Origin: VAZQ01 sp963753575
GTDB taxonomy: Bacteria; Pseudomonadota; Alphaproteobacteria; Rhizobiales; Xanthobacteraceae
Direction: 5' to 3'
DNA length: 64,000 bases
Assembly (NCBI GenBank): GCA_963753575.1
Contig: CAVWCR010000003.1
Location: 2,914,001 to 2,978,000, forward strand
Shown here: piece by piece, positions 27,227 to 35,947 of the stretch
Layout of the letters: every line of letters begins with the position of its first letter
Numbering within the stretch: the stretch's first letter is position 1
Made by a program: the position numbers and the translations under genes
The notes under the pieces: model-generated
What the model saw: only the letters and a program-made list of their open reading frames with translations
Databases searched by the model: none
Told to the model about the DNA's origin: nothing

Positions 27227-27267
27227 TTAACCATCTGCTAACCATAGACCGGGCAAATTTTGCCGGG
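27227..27267 (+). promoter_or_regulatory. flhA promoter module, same design as fliF
   Basis: The module reads TTAACC, six bases, TAACCATAGACC, one base, then the palindrome GGCAA-ATT-TTGCC and GGG. It matches 12260-12300 in sequence and spacing. It lies about 145 bp before the chosen flhA start, which implies a long leader or an upstream start. Confidence 0.6.
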
Positions 27268-27410
27268 GGAGCACTTCCACCTTTCACGCGGCAAACCCGG
27301 GGCGGGCCTTGGACGCAGGCGCGGTTCCTCTGGCACGAGCAGGCGGCCTCTCGGCCGCGACGCAGACCTTTCATGCCCAGGATCGGGCGCGGCGGACATC
27401 GGCGGAAACG

Positions 27411-29526
27411 ATGAGTGATGTAGCGGCAGGCGGCGGCAGCCAAGCGTTCGGCCTGTCAAAACTCAACGACATCGGCACGCTGCTCAAGCGCGGCGACATC
27501 GCGCTCGCGATCGGCGTGATGGCGATCCTGGTCGTCCTGATCCTGCCGCTGCCAGCCCCCCTGCTCGACATGGCGCTCGCGATCTCGATCATCCTGTCGG
27601 TGCTGATCCTGATGACGGCCCTGTTCATCCACACGCCGCTCGAGTTCTCGGCCTTTCCGACCGTGCTGCTGATCGCCACCATGCTGCGGCTGTCGCTCAA
27701 TCTTGCCTCGACGCGCCTCATCCTGTCGCGCGGGCACGAGGGCACGACGGCCGCCGGGCACGTGATCGAGGCGTTCGGCAACTTCGTGATGAGCGGCAAC
27801 TTCGTGATCGGCATCATCGTGTTCGCGATCCTGGTGATCGTGAATTTCGTGGTCATCACCAAAGGCTCCGGCCGCATCGCGGAAGTGGCCGCGCGTTTCC
27901 ACCTCGACGCCATGCCGGGCAAGCAGATGGCGATCGACGCCGACCTCTCGGCCGGCCTGATCGACGAGACCGAAGCACGCAACCGGCGCAAGACGCTGGA
28001 GGCCGAATTCGAGTTTCTACGGCGCCATGGACGGCGCCTCCAAATTCGTGCGCGGCGACGCGGTCGCGGGCCTCTTGGTCGTGTTCATCAACGTCATCGG
28101 CGGCATGATCATCGGCATCGCCCAGCAGGGCCTGTCGTTCGCCGATGCGGCGCACAGCTACACGCTGCTCACCGTCGGCGACGGCCTGGTGACTCAAGTG
28201 CCGGCGCTGATCGTGTCGACCGCCGCCGGCCTCCTGGTCGCCAAGGCCGGCGTCGCCGGTGCCGCCGACAAGGCGCTGATCGGCCAGCTCTCCGGCTATC
28301 CGAAGGCGCTCGGCATGTCGGGCGCCGTGATGGGCGTGATGGCGCTTCTTCCCGGCATTCCGATGCTGCCGTTCCTTGCGCTCGCAGGCGGCGCCGGCGC
28401 GCTCGCCTACATGATCGACAAGCGGACCCAACGGAAAGTGGTCGCCGAGACCAAGCAGGCCGAGGCCACCAAGGCTGCCACGCCGGCCGAGGAGCCGATC
28501 TCGACCGCGCTCAAGATCGACGACCTCAAGATCGAGCTCGGCTATGCGCTGCTTCCGCTCGTCAACTCGCCCAACGGCGGCGATCGCCTCACCGAGCAGA
28601 TCAAGGCGCTGCGGCGCTCGCTGGCGATCGAGATGGGCTTCGTGATGCCGGCGGTGCGCATCCTCGACAACGTGCAGATCGAGGCCAACACCTACATCAT
28701 CAAGATCAAGGAGGTCGACGCCGGCACCGGCCGGATCTGGACGAACCAGTACATGGTCATGGATCCGGCGGGCGGCCAGGTGCAGTTGCCGGGCGTCCAC
28801 ACGCCGGAGCCGACCTTCGGGCTGCCGGCAACCTGGGTCGACGCCTCGCTCAAGGAAGAGGCGGCGATCAAGGGTTACACGGTGGTCGATTCTGCGACCG
28901 TCCTTTCCACGCATCTTACCGAGTTGATCAAGGCCAACGTGTCGGAGCTCCTCTCCTACGGAGAAGTGAGCAAGTTGCTCAAGGAGCTGCCGAAGGAACA
29001 GGCCGAGCTGATCAAGGACCTGGTGCCGTCGCGCATCACCATGTCGGGCATCCAGCGCGTGCTGCAGATCCTGCTCGCCGAGCGCGTCTCGATCCGCGAC
29101 CTCGCGACCATTCTCGAAGGCATCGCGGACGCGCTCTCGTTCACCACCAATCCGGCGACGCTCGCCGAGCACGTGCGCGCACGCCTCGCCCGCCAGATCT
29201 GCGCGCAATACACGACCCCCAACGGCTATCTGCCGCTGATCGCGCTCTCGGCCAGCTGGGAGCAGGCGTTCGCCGAATCGATCGTCGGCCAGGGCGACGA
29301 CAGGAACCTCGCGATGCAGCCCTCCCGCCTGACCGAGTTCATCACGCTCATTCGCGAGCGCTTCGAGGAAGCCGCCCGCGCCGGCGAGGCGCCCGTCCTT
29401 GTCACCTCGGCCGGCGCGCGGCCATTCGTGCGCGGCATCGTCGAGCGCTTCCGGGCGCAGACGCCGGTGCTCTCGCAGGCCGAGATCCACCCGCGCGCGA
29501 GGCTCAAGACGGTGGGGAGCATTTGA
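27411..29526 (+). CDS. flhA: flagellar export gate protein FlhA (frameshifted in this sequence)
   Basis: From ATG 27411 the N-terminal part shows the FlhA multi-helix membrane domain (GVMAILVVLILPLPAPLLD onward), with FPTVLLIATMLRLSLNLAST and the cytosolic FHIPEP-type loop MPGKQMAIDADLSAGLIDE. The frame breaks at 28005-28010 (GAATTC) and resumes one base on with YGAMDGASKFVRGDAVAGLL. Removing one A turns GAATTC into GATTC and reads EADSSFYGAMDGASKF, close to the family's ESSFFGAMDG. The restored 704 residues match FlhA. The C-terminal part carries the FlhA cytosolic domain to QAEIHPRARLKTVGSI. FlhA is the proton-driven export gate. The break is very likely a sequence error. Confidence 0.95.
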
Positions 29527-30084
29527 AAGGGGCGCGCTGGCTATTTTTGTATAAGTTATTGAAATAATTATATTTTTTAGTTTGGTTTCGTTTTGTCAAA
29601 AAGCTGCGACCGGCTCGCCCCGGTGCCGCGCAGGGGGCCAAACCGGCTTGATGTCATTGACTCAGAACACGTTTTCGCCGCGGTGGGTTCGTTTTGGCAA
29701 AAAAGTGCGACCTCTCTCTTTTATTGGCGTCCGTCAGGCCGTTTCACGTGCGTGCGGCGCTGACCGCACCAACGCAGGAGACCTGAAGCGCACGCGCGAG
29801 ACGCAAGTGATATGCGCCCGCGGCGACTACACCTCCTGAGCGCGCTCCGAGACGAAGCAAATCAGGAATATACATATAGTGAAGATACCCTGAGTCAATA
29901 TATATTTACTGGTGGAGAATCGCCACGAAGCCGTGATGTGCCGCTTCCGCAGCTGTCCACGGCGACGCCGGCGCTGGATGGCGATCCGATGAAGCCCAAT
30001 CGGGATTACGGTCCCGGCTTCTTGCCGCCTGACCATGAACTTTTCCGAAGACCACCCCTCAACACCGGTTTTACTCTAATGAGA
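29527..30084. other. intergenic region after flhA with an imperfect 28-bp direct repeat
   Basis: No convincing gene is visible in about 560 bp. Two imperfect copies of a TTCGTTTTGNCAAAAA-type segment lie 100 bp apart (29584-29611 and 29685-29712). A very AT-rich stretch at 29860-29920 holds TATATATT runs and may contain promoters. Confidence 0.5.
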
Positions 30085-30303
30085 TCAGCGCAGCAGCATC
30101 ATTGCGGCCGCCATCAAGGCGATCATCCCCGCGGCCATGAGCGCAAGATGGACCGGTTTGCCAAGCATGTGACGCAGCAGGGCAAACCGGGCGCCCTCCG
30201 GCACCAACGGCATGCCGCAGGTCGGACACTTGCCCGGCATGCTCTGCCGCACCTGCGAATGCATCGGGCAGATGTAGGCCGTCGCGGTGGACGTTTCATC
30301 CAT
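30085..30303 (-). CDS. small membrane protein with a heavy-metal-binding domain
   Basis: The protein has 72 residues. The N-terminal half is the heavy-metal-binding/YHS-like motif AYICPMHSQVRQ with GKCPTCGMPLVPEG, as seen at the ends of copper and silver transport proteins. One transmembrane helix follows (LALMAAGMIALMAAAMMLL). It probably binds Cu or a similar ion at the membrane. It is last of a minus-strand set of small membrane proteins downstream of an ECF sigma gene. Confidence 0.85.
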   Translation of the reverse strand: MDETSTATAYICPMHSQVRQSMPGKCPTCGMPLVPEGARFALLRHMLGKPVHLALMAAGMIALMAAAMMLLR

Positions 30304-30480
30304 GAGGCTCCTCCCTTGAGTGTCAACCGAACCGCCGCCACTGTCTCAATCGCGGTGCCGGGACCACATGAACCGGCATGCGAACATCATGACCAGTAGA
30401 TCCACCACCAGGACGGCCAAGCGTCCCACATGAAGCTCAGCAGGGATAGCACGATTGACAAGGACAACGGATGCCAGCCT

Positions 30481-30855
30481 CTATCCACCCGAAAGGATCG
30501 CGGCCTTCTTTTCCTCGTACTCGTCCCTCGGAATTTCGCCTCTTGCAAATCGTTCGCTGAGAATCTGCAGCGCCGAGTGACTTGAGCCCCGCCACGGCGG
30601 CTCCCAACGATGCGAACCGTGGCTTCCAAGCTGCCGAACGGTGAAGAAGATGGCGGCAAACACGACGATCATGAACAGCATCATGAGTGGGCAAATCCAC
30701 CAATATCGCCAGCCGTATCCATCACCCCACATCCACCATGGCCATTGAGGAGGTTGGGGAGCCGTCGGTGGCTGCGTCTGAGCAAGCGCTCGCAGCGGCT
30801 GCATCATGACGATCAAGCACAAAACGCCGAGAAAGGCTGAAAGCCTCTGGTACAT
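30481..30855 (-). CDS. SHOCT-domain membrane protein
   Basis: The protein has 124 residues. A signal or first helix (FLGVLCLIVMMQPLRALA) is followed by a Trp/Pro-rich stretch, a transmembrane helix (LMMLFMIVVFAAIFFTV) and a C-terminal SHOCT motif, ALQILSERFARGEIPRDEYE. SHOCT is a short oligomerisation motif near the ends of membrane proteins. AGGGAG precedes the ATG. It belongs to the small-protein set controlled, by position, by the ECF sigma gene upstream. Confidence 0.85.
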   Translation of the reverse strand: MYQRLSAFLGVLCLIVMMQPLRALAQTQPPTAPQPPQWPWWMWGDGYGWRYWWICPLMMLFMIVVFAAIFFTVRQLGSHGSHRWEPPWRGSSHSALQILSERFARGEIPRDEYEEKKAAILSGG

Positions 30856-30911
30856 TTCTGCATCTCCCTTGTGAATGAATGGCGCAGGTCCAGGCCACGA
30901 GCGAAAGTTCG

Positions 30912-31298
30912 TCAGGCTTGCGGCTGTGGCATGGTTCGGGGGCGCCGTTCGGCCATGAACTGGTCAAACTCAGCTTTGTCCTTGGCCATGCGCAGCTGTG
31001 TCAGGAATTCCCGGAACTCGCGCTGCTCCTCTTCGAGACGCCGCAGCGTGGCCTCCCGATATTCGTCGAAGGCTCGGTTACCGCTCGCTGACGGCAGACG
31101 CTCCCGGTCCTGCGCCTCGCGGCCCGTATCGTCGTGCCAGTTGCCAAACCCAATTCCACAGCACCTCATTTTTCCGCTCCATAGCAGGCAAGCCGAGATG
31201 ACGAGCCCCAACGGCCACCAAACGAAGAAGCCAAGGATCGCCAGCGCGATCCAGATCGGTCTTGGCCATTCATCGAGTCGTGCGGCAAAGGACGCCAT
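30912..31298 (-). CDS. DUF2852 membrane protein
   Basis: The protein has 128 residues from ATG at 31298. The N-terminal EWPRPIWIALAILGFFVWWP and an LGLVISACLLWSGKM helix are typical of DUF2852. The C-terminal part is a charged helix, AFDEYREATLRRLEEEQREF, with a tail of AEFDQFMAERR. Function is unknown; many Hyphomicrobiales carry it near stress or metal genes. The longer frame to 31313 is possible but MASFAAR is the better start. Confidence 0.8.
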   Translation of the reverse strand: MASFAARLDEWPRPIWIALAILGFFVWWPLGLVISACLLWSGKMRCCGIGFGNWHDDTGREAQDRERLPSASGNRAFDEYREATLRRLEEEQREFREFLTQLRMAKDKAEFDQFMAERRPRTMPQPQA

Positions 31299-31337
31299 CG
31301 GCCTTGCTCCCAAACATTGGTTCCAGATGCGATTGAT

Positions 31338-31424
31338 CTATCGACAACCGCCGCGCATTCCACCTCCCATCATGAGCGCGCAAAGCGCGATCATGATGAG
31401 GGGAAAAAGCCACGCATATTCCAT
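31338..31424 (-). CDS. 28-residue membrane micropeptide
   Basis: An open frame of 28 codons begins at ATG 31424 behind an excellent ribosome site, GAGGAGGTGAGCGTCC. It encodes one transmembrane helix (MEYAWLFPLIMIALCALMMG) with a Gly/Arg/Cys tail ending GGCR. It sits between the ECF sigma gene and the DUF2852 gene on the same strand. Similar tiny helices occur in metal or stress clusters. No homology could be checked. Confidence 0.55.
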   Translation of the reverse strand: MEYAWLFPLIMIALCALMMGGGMRGGCR

Positions 31425-31491
31425 GGACGCTCACCTCCTCGTCTGTGACCTTAGACGGGAAGGCGCCCGGGAAAGTTACAAGGGACTTGAA

Positions 31492-32124
31492 TCAGGGCCT
31501 GGCGCGTGAGCCGCCGATCGCTGGCGCAGGAGCACAGCAATCGGGGGACGTGGGCTTGCAGGACAGTTCGTTGCGGTAAAAATCGCACCGCGCTTCAATG
31601 ATCTTGCGAAGCTCCTGGCGCGCCCGATGCAGCCTTACCTTGACGTTGCCATGGCTGATGCCGAGGGTCTGGGCGATCTCGTCGTCCGTCAGCCCGCCAA
31701 GCGCGCTGAGCATAAGGACGGTGCGAAGGGCGTCGGGAAGTTTCCCGATTTCGCCGCGGATGCAATCGCGCATGTCCTTGTGGGAGAGCTGCTGCTCGGG
31801 GGTTGGCCGACTATCCACATCCGCCGCGCCGATCGCCGGGGTGCGTGTGTCATTGTCGGAATCAGGGAGCGGGATAGTCAGCTTGGCGTCATGCGTCGAC
31901 CGGCTGCGCAGCCAGTCGGAGGCGACGTTTGCTGCAATCCGGTGAAGCCAGGTCGAGAGCTCCGCATCGCCGCGGAAGGTCGGCAACGCTTTGGCTGCCT
32001 TGGCAAAGACCGCCTGGGTCAAATCCTCGGCGTCTTGCGGACCCACCATGCGTGCAAGGACACGCCGAACGCGCTCGTGGTTCGCATCATACAGGGTTCG
32101 AAATGGATCTGCGGCGTGCGTCAT
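31492..32124 (-). CDS. ECF sigma factor with Cys-rich tail
   Basis: The protein has 210 residues from ATG 32124 behind AGGAGAGG. Region 2 is RTLYDANHERVRRVLARMVG, then DAEDLTQAVFAKAAKALP and LSTWLHRIAANVASDWLR. Region 4 is VLMLSALGGLTDDEIAQTLG and GNVKVRLHRARQELR. The C-terminal tail has CDFYRNELSCKP and DCCAP, cysteines that could sense metal or redox, as in CnrH-like or zinc-anti-sigma-free ECFs. No anti-sigma gene is adjacent. It is first of a group with DUF2852, SHOCT and heavy-metal-binding proteins, its probable regulon. Confidence 0.88.
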   Translation of the reverse strand: MTHAADPFRTLYDANHERVRRVLARMVGPQDAEDLTQAVFAKAAKALPTFRGDAELSTWLHRIAANVASDWLRSRSTHDAKLTIPLPDSDNDTRTPAIGAADVDSRPTPEQQLSHKDMRDCIRGEIGKLPDALRTVLMLSALGGLTDDEIAQTLGISHGNVKVRLHRARQELRKIIEARCDFYRNELSCKPTSPDCCAPAPAIGGSRARP

Positions 32125-32399
32125 GGACCTCTCCTGAGCCCATGTCACTGTACAAGAAGCGCTCCACACCGTTTTTGCCGTAGATCAACTCGCCGGGGCG
32201 GAGGGATACCGGCAGTCGGGAGCAACGCCGAGGATCGCGCTTGCGATCCGCCAGCAAGGCACGTTGCTGCTGGAGAAGAAGTGATATCGCGCCACGACAA
32301 AGCTACATTGCACCTCTAGGTCGCTTGGCCATTGGCACGCTTGGTACGCATCGGACATATCGAAGTACCATCGTGCGGTTGCCGACTGGTGATGCCGCC

Positions 32400-32813
32400 A
32401 TGCTCAAGGACGAGCTTTTTATCGAACTGTGCAAGGCGCTGGTGAGCGATTCTGAGATTATCAGCGGCGCGCCCTGGTCCGTGCTGGTGATGGTGGGCGA
32501 GGTCGAGCCCGGCAGCGCTTCGCTGTATGGCTACCGCTTCGATGCGCAAGGCGAGTGGAAAGCGGTCTCACCCAGCGGCGAAACGGCACTCGATATCCTG
32601 CCCCGACTGTGCGATGCCATGGCGGCCAACGACCCGGCGCGCACGCCGTGGGTTGCCTGCCTTGTCCGCATCGACGCGCAAGAGCCCGTCCACGCCGATT
32701 TCGAATATGACGATCCGACGCGCTGGCATCTCACCGCAGCCAATCACAGTCGCCTCGTTCAGGACTTTTCCAGGATCGCCACGCGGGGCATGACGCCCGG
32801 AGTTGACGCGTAA
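32400..32813 (+). CDS. hypothetical protein, possibly YezG-like immunity family
   Basis: The protein has 137 residues from ATG 32400. It is acidic and soluble: ELFIELCKALVSDSEIISGA, then WSVLVMVGEVEPG and the C-terminal HADFEYDDPTRWHLTAANHS. The tail resembles YezG-type immunity proteins, in which an acidic beta strand and DP(x)RW-like turn recur. No toxin partner is adjacent. The assignment is tentative. Confidence 0.5.
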   Translation: MLKDELFIELCKALVSDSEIISGAPWSVLVMVGEVEPGSASLYGYRFDAQGEWKAVSPSGETALDILPRLCDAMAANDPARTPWVACLVRIDAQEPVHADFEYDDPTRWHLTAANHSRLVQDFSRIATRGMTPGVDA

Positions 32814-32985
32814 GCACGGCTGCGAAGGCGGAGACAACGCCGCAGCGTGAACGGCAGCGCAACGAGCGAGCAAAGATTTCGCCACCGTCTGCTGCCAGAC
32901 CGGCCTGACTATTTGCCTTGTCGAAACCAGCTTCCACTATGCTGGATCATGGCGCTCGCCGGCGCCGCAGTCTAACCTTCACGCA

Positions 32986-34173
32986 ATGACTGCGCATCAG
33001 CGGAGCCGCCGGACCGTCATCACGGCGTTGGGCATTGCCCAGATCCTGGGATGGGGCACGACGTTCTACTTTCCCGCCGTACTCGCCGCGCCGATCGCCG
33101 CCGACACCGGCTGGTCGCTGGCGTGGGTGGTCGGCGGCGCTTCCATAGGTTTGCTGGTGGCGGGCCTGATTTCGCCGCAGGTTGGCCGCCTGGTCGACCG
33201 CAAGGGCGGCCGGCCGGTGCTGGCCGCGAGCGCGCTGCTCTATGCTGTCGGCCTTGCCGGCATCGGGCTTGCGCCCGCGCTACCGCTTTATCTGCTGGCC
33301 TGGGTCGTGGTCGGTGCGGGAATGGGTTGCGGACTTTACGACGCGGCCTTCGCGGCGCTGGGCCGGCTCTATGGGCACGAGGCGCGCGGACCGATCACCA
33401 ATCTGACGCTGTTCGGGGGATTTGCCAGCACCGTGTGCTGGCCGCTGAGCGCTTTCCTGGCAAGCACCTTCGGTTGGCGCGGCGCCTGCCTGATCTATGC
33501 GCTCATGCATCTCACCGTCTCGCTGCCGCTGCAGCTTGTGATGCCGGCAGGCCGGGCGCCCGATGCCGTCCCTGCGCCGGAAAGATCGGCGCCGGGCGAG
33601 ATCCGCGCTCCGACGTCGGCTCGCGAAAAATCCATCGTCGTGCTGCTGGCACTGGTGATGACGCTCGCCGCCGGCATCGGGTCGATCATGGTCGTGCACC
33701 TGTTGATCTTCCTGCAGGCGAGAGGCGTGGAGCTCGCGATGGCGGTGACATTCGGGACGCTGTTCGGGCCGGCACAGGTCGGCGCGCGCGTTGTCGAGCG
33801 CGTTTTCGGACAGCACTATCATCCGATCTGGACGATGATCGTCTCTTGCGTGCTCATGTTCGTGGGCCTGCTGCTGTTACTCGTCTGGTTCCCCATCCTC
33901 GCCGTCGCGATCATTCTCTATGGCGCCGGCTACGGCATCTCCTGGATTGCGCGCGGCACGCTGCCGCTCGCGCTGTTCGGACCGCAGCGCTTTCCGATCC
34001 TGATCGGCCGGCTGGCATTTCCAAGCCTGATCGTGCAGGCGCTCGCACCCGCGGCCGGCGCGCTGCTGCTGGAGCACTATGGCGCCGATGCCACCATCGC
34101 AGTGCTGACTGCGTTTGCGGCCGTCAACGTGGCAGCGATCGGGATTCTCTGGCGGATGTGTCGTGCGGCCTGA
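32986..34173 (+). CDS. MFS transporter
   Basis: The protein has 395 residues with twelve predicted hydrophobic helices. The N-terminal half contains the MFS loop motif PQVGRLVDRKGGRPVLAASA. A proline-rich cytosolic loop lies near residue 195-215, and a second six-helix half begins at IVVLLALVMTLAAGIGS. It resembles small-molecule or drug exporters. There is no adjacent regulator and the substrate is unknown. Confidence 0.9.
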   Translation: MTAHQRSRRTVITALGIAQILGWGTTFYFPAVLAAPIAADTGWSLAWVVGGASIGLLVAGLISPQVGRLVDRKGGRPVLAASALLYAVGLAGIGLAPALPLYLLAWVVVGAGMGCGLYDAAFAALGRLYGHEARGPITNLTLFGGFASTVCWPLSAFLASTFGWRGACLIYALMHLTVSLPLQLVMPAGRAPDAVPAPERSAPGEIRAPTSAREKSIVVLLALVMTLAAGIGSIMVVHLLIFLQARGVELAMAVTFGTLFGPAQVGARVVERVFGQHYHPIWTMIVSCVLMFVGLLLLLVWFPILAVAIILYGAGYGISWIARGTLPLALFGPQRFPILIGRLAFPSLIVQALAPAAGALLLEHYGADATIAVLTAFAAVNVAAIGILWRMCRAA

Positions 34174-34198
34174 AGTTACCTTGCCCGTTGACACAGCA

Positions 34199-34672
34199 TC
34201 AGGGTCTGCGCGCTTCCCACGGGCTGCGGTAGTCCAGCATCTCCTGGTCGTTGTACCAGGACCGGGGCGCGCTCTCGGCCGCAGAGAGCTTTTTGCGCAA
34301 TCCGGCGACTTCCTCTTCGAGCTTTTGAATCGAAAGGTCCGATTGCCTGAGCGCATCCTTCAGGCGGTCGACTTCGGGATTGGCGGCGGCGCTCTTTTCT
34401 TTGCCGCTTGACGTCTTCACGCCAATTACGCCGATCCGGCCGCTCAGCTGAAGGATGGCAGGACCATAGGCGATCATCAGCCCGGCAACGGCCAGCGCCG
34501 CAAGGACAAGCAGAAAACTCCGGAGACCTTTTCTTCGTCGCGGTTTGCTCGATGGCCGCCTGCGCGGAGGTTCAGGATTGAGAGACGTGATTTCCCTTTC
34601 CACGGCTGCCAGGAAACGCAACTCCGTGGGAGTCGTTGCGAGAGTCTTGCTGACTGGTCGATTGACTGACAC
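34199..34672 (-). CDS. single-pass membrane protein with coiled coil
   Basis: The protein has 157 residues. A basic N-terminal part (RRRPSSKPRRRKG) precedes one transmembrane helix (FLLVLAALAVAGLMIAYG). A C-terminal heptad region follows, VDRLKDALRQSDLSIQKLEE then EVAGLRKKLSAAE, predicted as coiled coil. No family is recognised. The topology suggests a bitopic protein with a helical external or cytosolic domain. Confidence 0.7.
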   Translation of the reverse strand: MSVNRPVSKTLATTPTELRFLAAVEREITSLNPEPPRRRPSSKPRRRKGLRSFLLVLAALAVAGLMIAYGPAILQLSGRIGVIGVKTSSGKEKSAAANPEVDRLKDALRQSDLSIQKLEEEVAGLRKKLSAAESAPRSWYNDQEMLDYRSPWEARRP

Positions 34673-34879
34673 GCGACACCTTTGCGGCTGCTGCCCTCGC
34701 GAAGCCGAAATGACGCCTAGGTATTATGATACGGCTCCTCTTCGTCGGCGCCCGATCAGCCGAGTGAGCACTATAGCCGAGAATGGCGTTCTGATTGAGC
34801 GATATTAGCCCGCCTGTTCAAGGTTCTGCACATCTTGGAAGCCCTAACCTGCATCGGCAGGGTTCCTTTTACCGGGCCC

Positions 34880-34927
34880 AGGTCTTGTGACGTCCAAGTC
34901 TTGTGACGTCCAGGTCTTGTGACGTCA
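34880..34927. repeat. three tandem copies of a 16-bp unit
   Basis: AGGTCTTGTGACGTCC, AAGTCTTGTGACGTCC and AGGTCTTGTGACGTCA stand in tandem. Each contains TGACGTC, and the last gives the palindrome TGACGTCA. The array could be a clustered operator or a slippage product. Confidence 0.85.
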
Positions 34928-35156
34928 TGTCGGCAAGCATGCAAGCAAGGGTGATTGTAAGGCTTTCTCAACGAGCGTCTTGCTCAAGCAGTCGCTCAAC
35001 AAGTCGCTCAAGGAGTGGCTTGGCCGAGTCCGGAACAACAAATGGATTGAGTGGTTTTGGACGAAGCTTGGCGCTCTTGCGGAGGAGCGGATAGGCGCGA
35101 GAGTTTGCGGGCGGCAGGTTGCCCGCGGCGAAATCGCTCTAAGCATTTGTTTGGTC

Positions 35157-35198
35157 GCATGATCTTATCCGAAAGGTCGGCAACTTTCGGGATCATGC
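35157..35198. repeat. dispersed palindromic repeat (GCATGATC family)
   Basis: GCATGATC and TCCGAAAG on the left match CTTTCGG and GATCATGC on the right around a short loop. It belongs with the element at 20441-20485. Confidence 0.75.
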
Positions 35199-35234
35199 CT
35201 TAGAAGCCTCCCGGCTGCGGAACACGCACGGCTG

Positions 35235-35762
35235 TCAATTCCGCCTCCAGATTCTTCGACCGGCGATCTGCGCCATCGTCAGGGGGTGTGTCAGCAGGGT
35301 GGTGAGGCGCCCCACCGCGCCATCCGGTTCGTGAAACACGCCAAGCTGACGAAGGATGGTCGCCCGGTCGTAATAAATGCGCTCGCCCGCCAGGCGATCG
35401 TCGTCGTCAAAGGTGTAGATCCCGCAAAGCGGAAATTCGACCTGGGCTCCAGTCGCCGGCAGCCCGCGCCAGGGGCCGAGGTGCCGACCGCGAATGACAA
35501 CCTCGAGGATGACCGCGTCATCGCTGGCAAGGTTGCGCAGGACGTCGATCTGCAAACCCGGCAGCGCCTGCAGCAGGCCTTCGTAGAACACGCGCACCTG
35601 ATCGCGTCCGATGTAGTGCGCTCCCCAAGGCTCATCATCGTAGCGGGCCGCCGCCCCGAAGGTTCCCATGATTTCTTCAAGGTCATGGTTGTTTTCAAAT
35701 CTAACATGCTCCTCGACGAGCCTGGAACGGGCCGCGCGACGGTCGGTATTCTTGCCGGTCAT
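35235..35762 (-). CDS. NTF2-like/SnoaL-family ester cyclase-like protein
   Basis: The protein has 175 residues from ATG at 35762; a frame to 35873 is longer but starts in unlikely sequence. It has a cone-shaped NTF2 fold pattern: LVEEHVRFENNHDLEEIMGT, then YDDEPWGAHYIGRDQVRVFY, IRGRHLGPWRGLPATG and IYTFDDDDRLAGERIYYD. The family isomerises, cyclises or simply binds small polyketide- or steroid-like molecules. No pathway partners are adjacent. Confidence 0.85.
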   Translation of the reverse strand: MTGKNTDRRAARSRLVEEHVRFENNHDLEEIMGTFGAAARYDDEPWGAHYIGRDQVRVFYEGLLQALPGLQIDVLRNLASDDAVILEVVIRGRHLGPWRGLPATGAQVEFPLCGIYTFDDDDRLAGERIYYDRATILRQLGVFHEPDGAVGRLTTLLTHPLTMAQIAGRRIWRRN

Positions 35763-35947
35763 GTCGATCTCACATTGTGCAGGGTCACTCACATTGTGCA
35801 GGGTCACGGGCGCAATGATCCGGTCAAATTGAATCGGCATCATGGTGGCGCAGCCGTGGGCAATCGAGGACACGCCAACACCCAGGGCCGTCTTGATCGA
35901 GGAGACGAAGGTCTGACGGCAACGTCACCTGCTGCTACAATGCCGGC

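Larger units (their letters stand above)
34673..35234. other. intergenic region with repeats, no gene seen
   Basis: About 560 bp without a recognisable gene. It contains the 16-bp triplicate repeat at 34880-34927 and a palindromic element at 35157-35198. Short open frames lack ribosome sites. Confidence 0.45.

Noticed and set aside
29582..29839. Small plus-strand frame after flhA
   Set aside because: No motif, no ribosome site, and it runs through an imperfect repeat.
34880..34927. CRISPR-like array
   Set aside because: The units are contiguous with no spacers and there are no cas genes.
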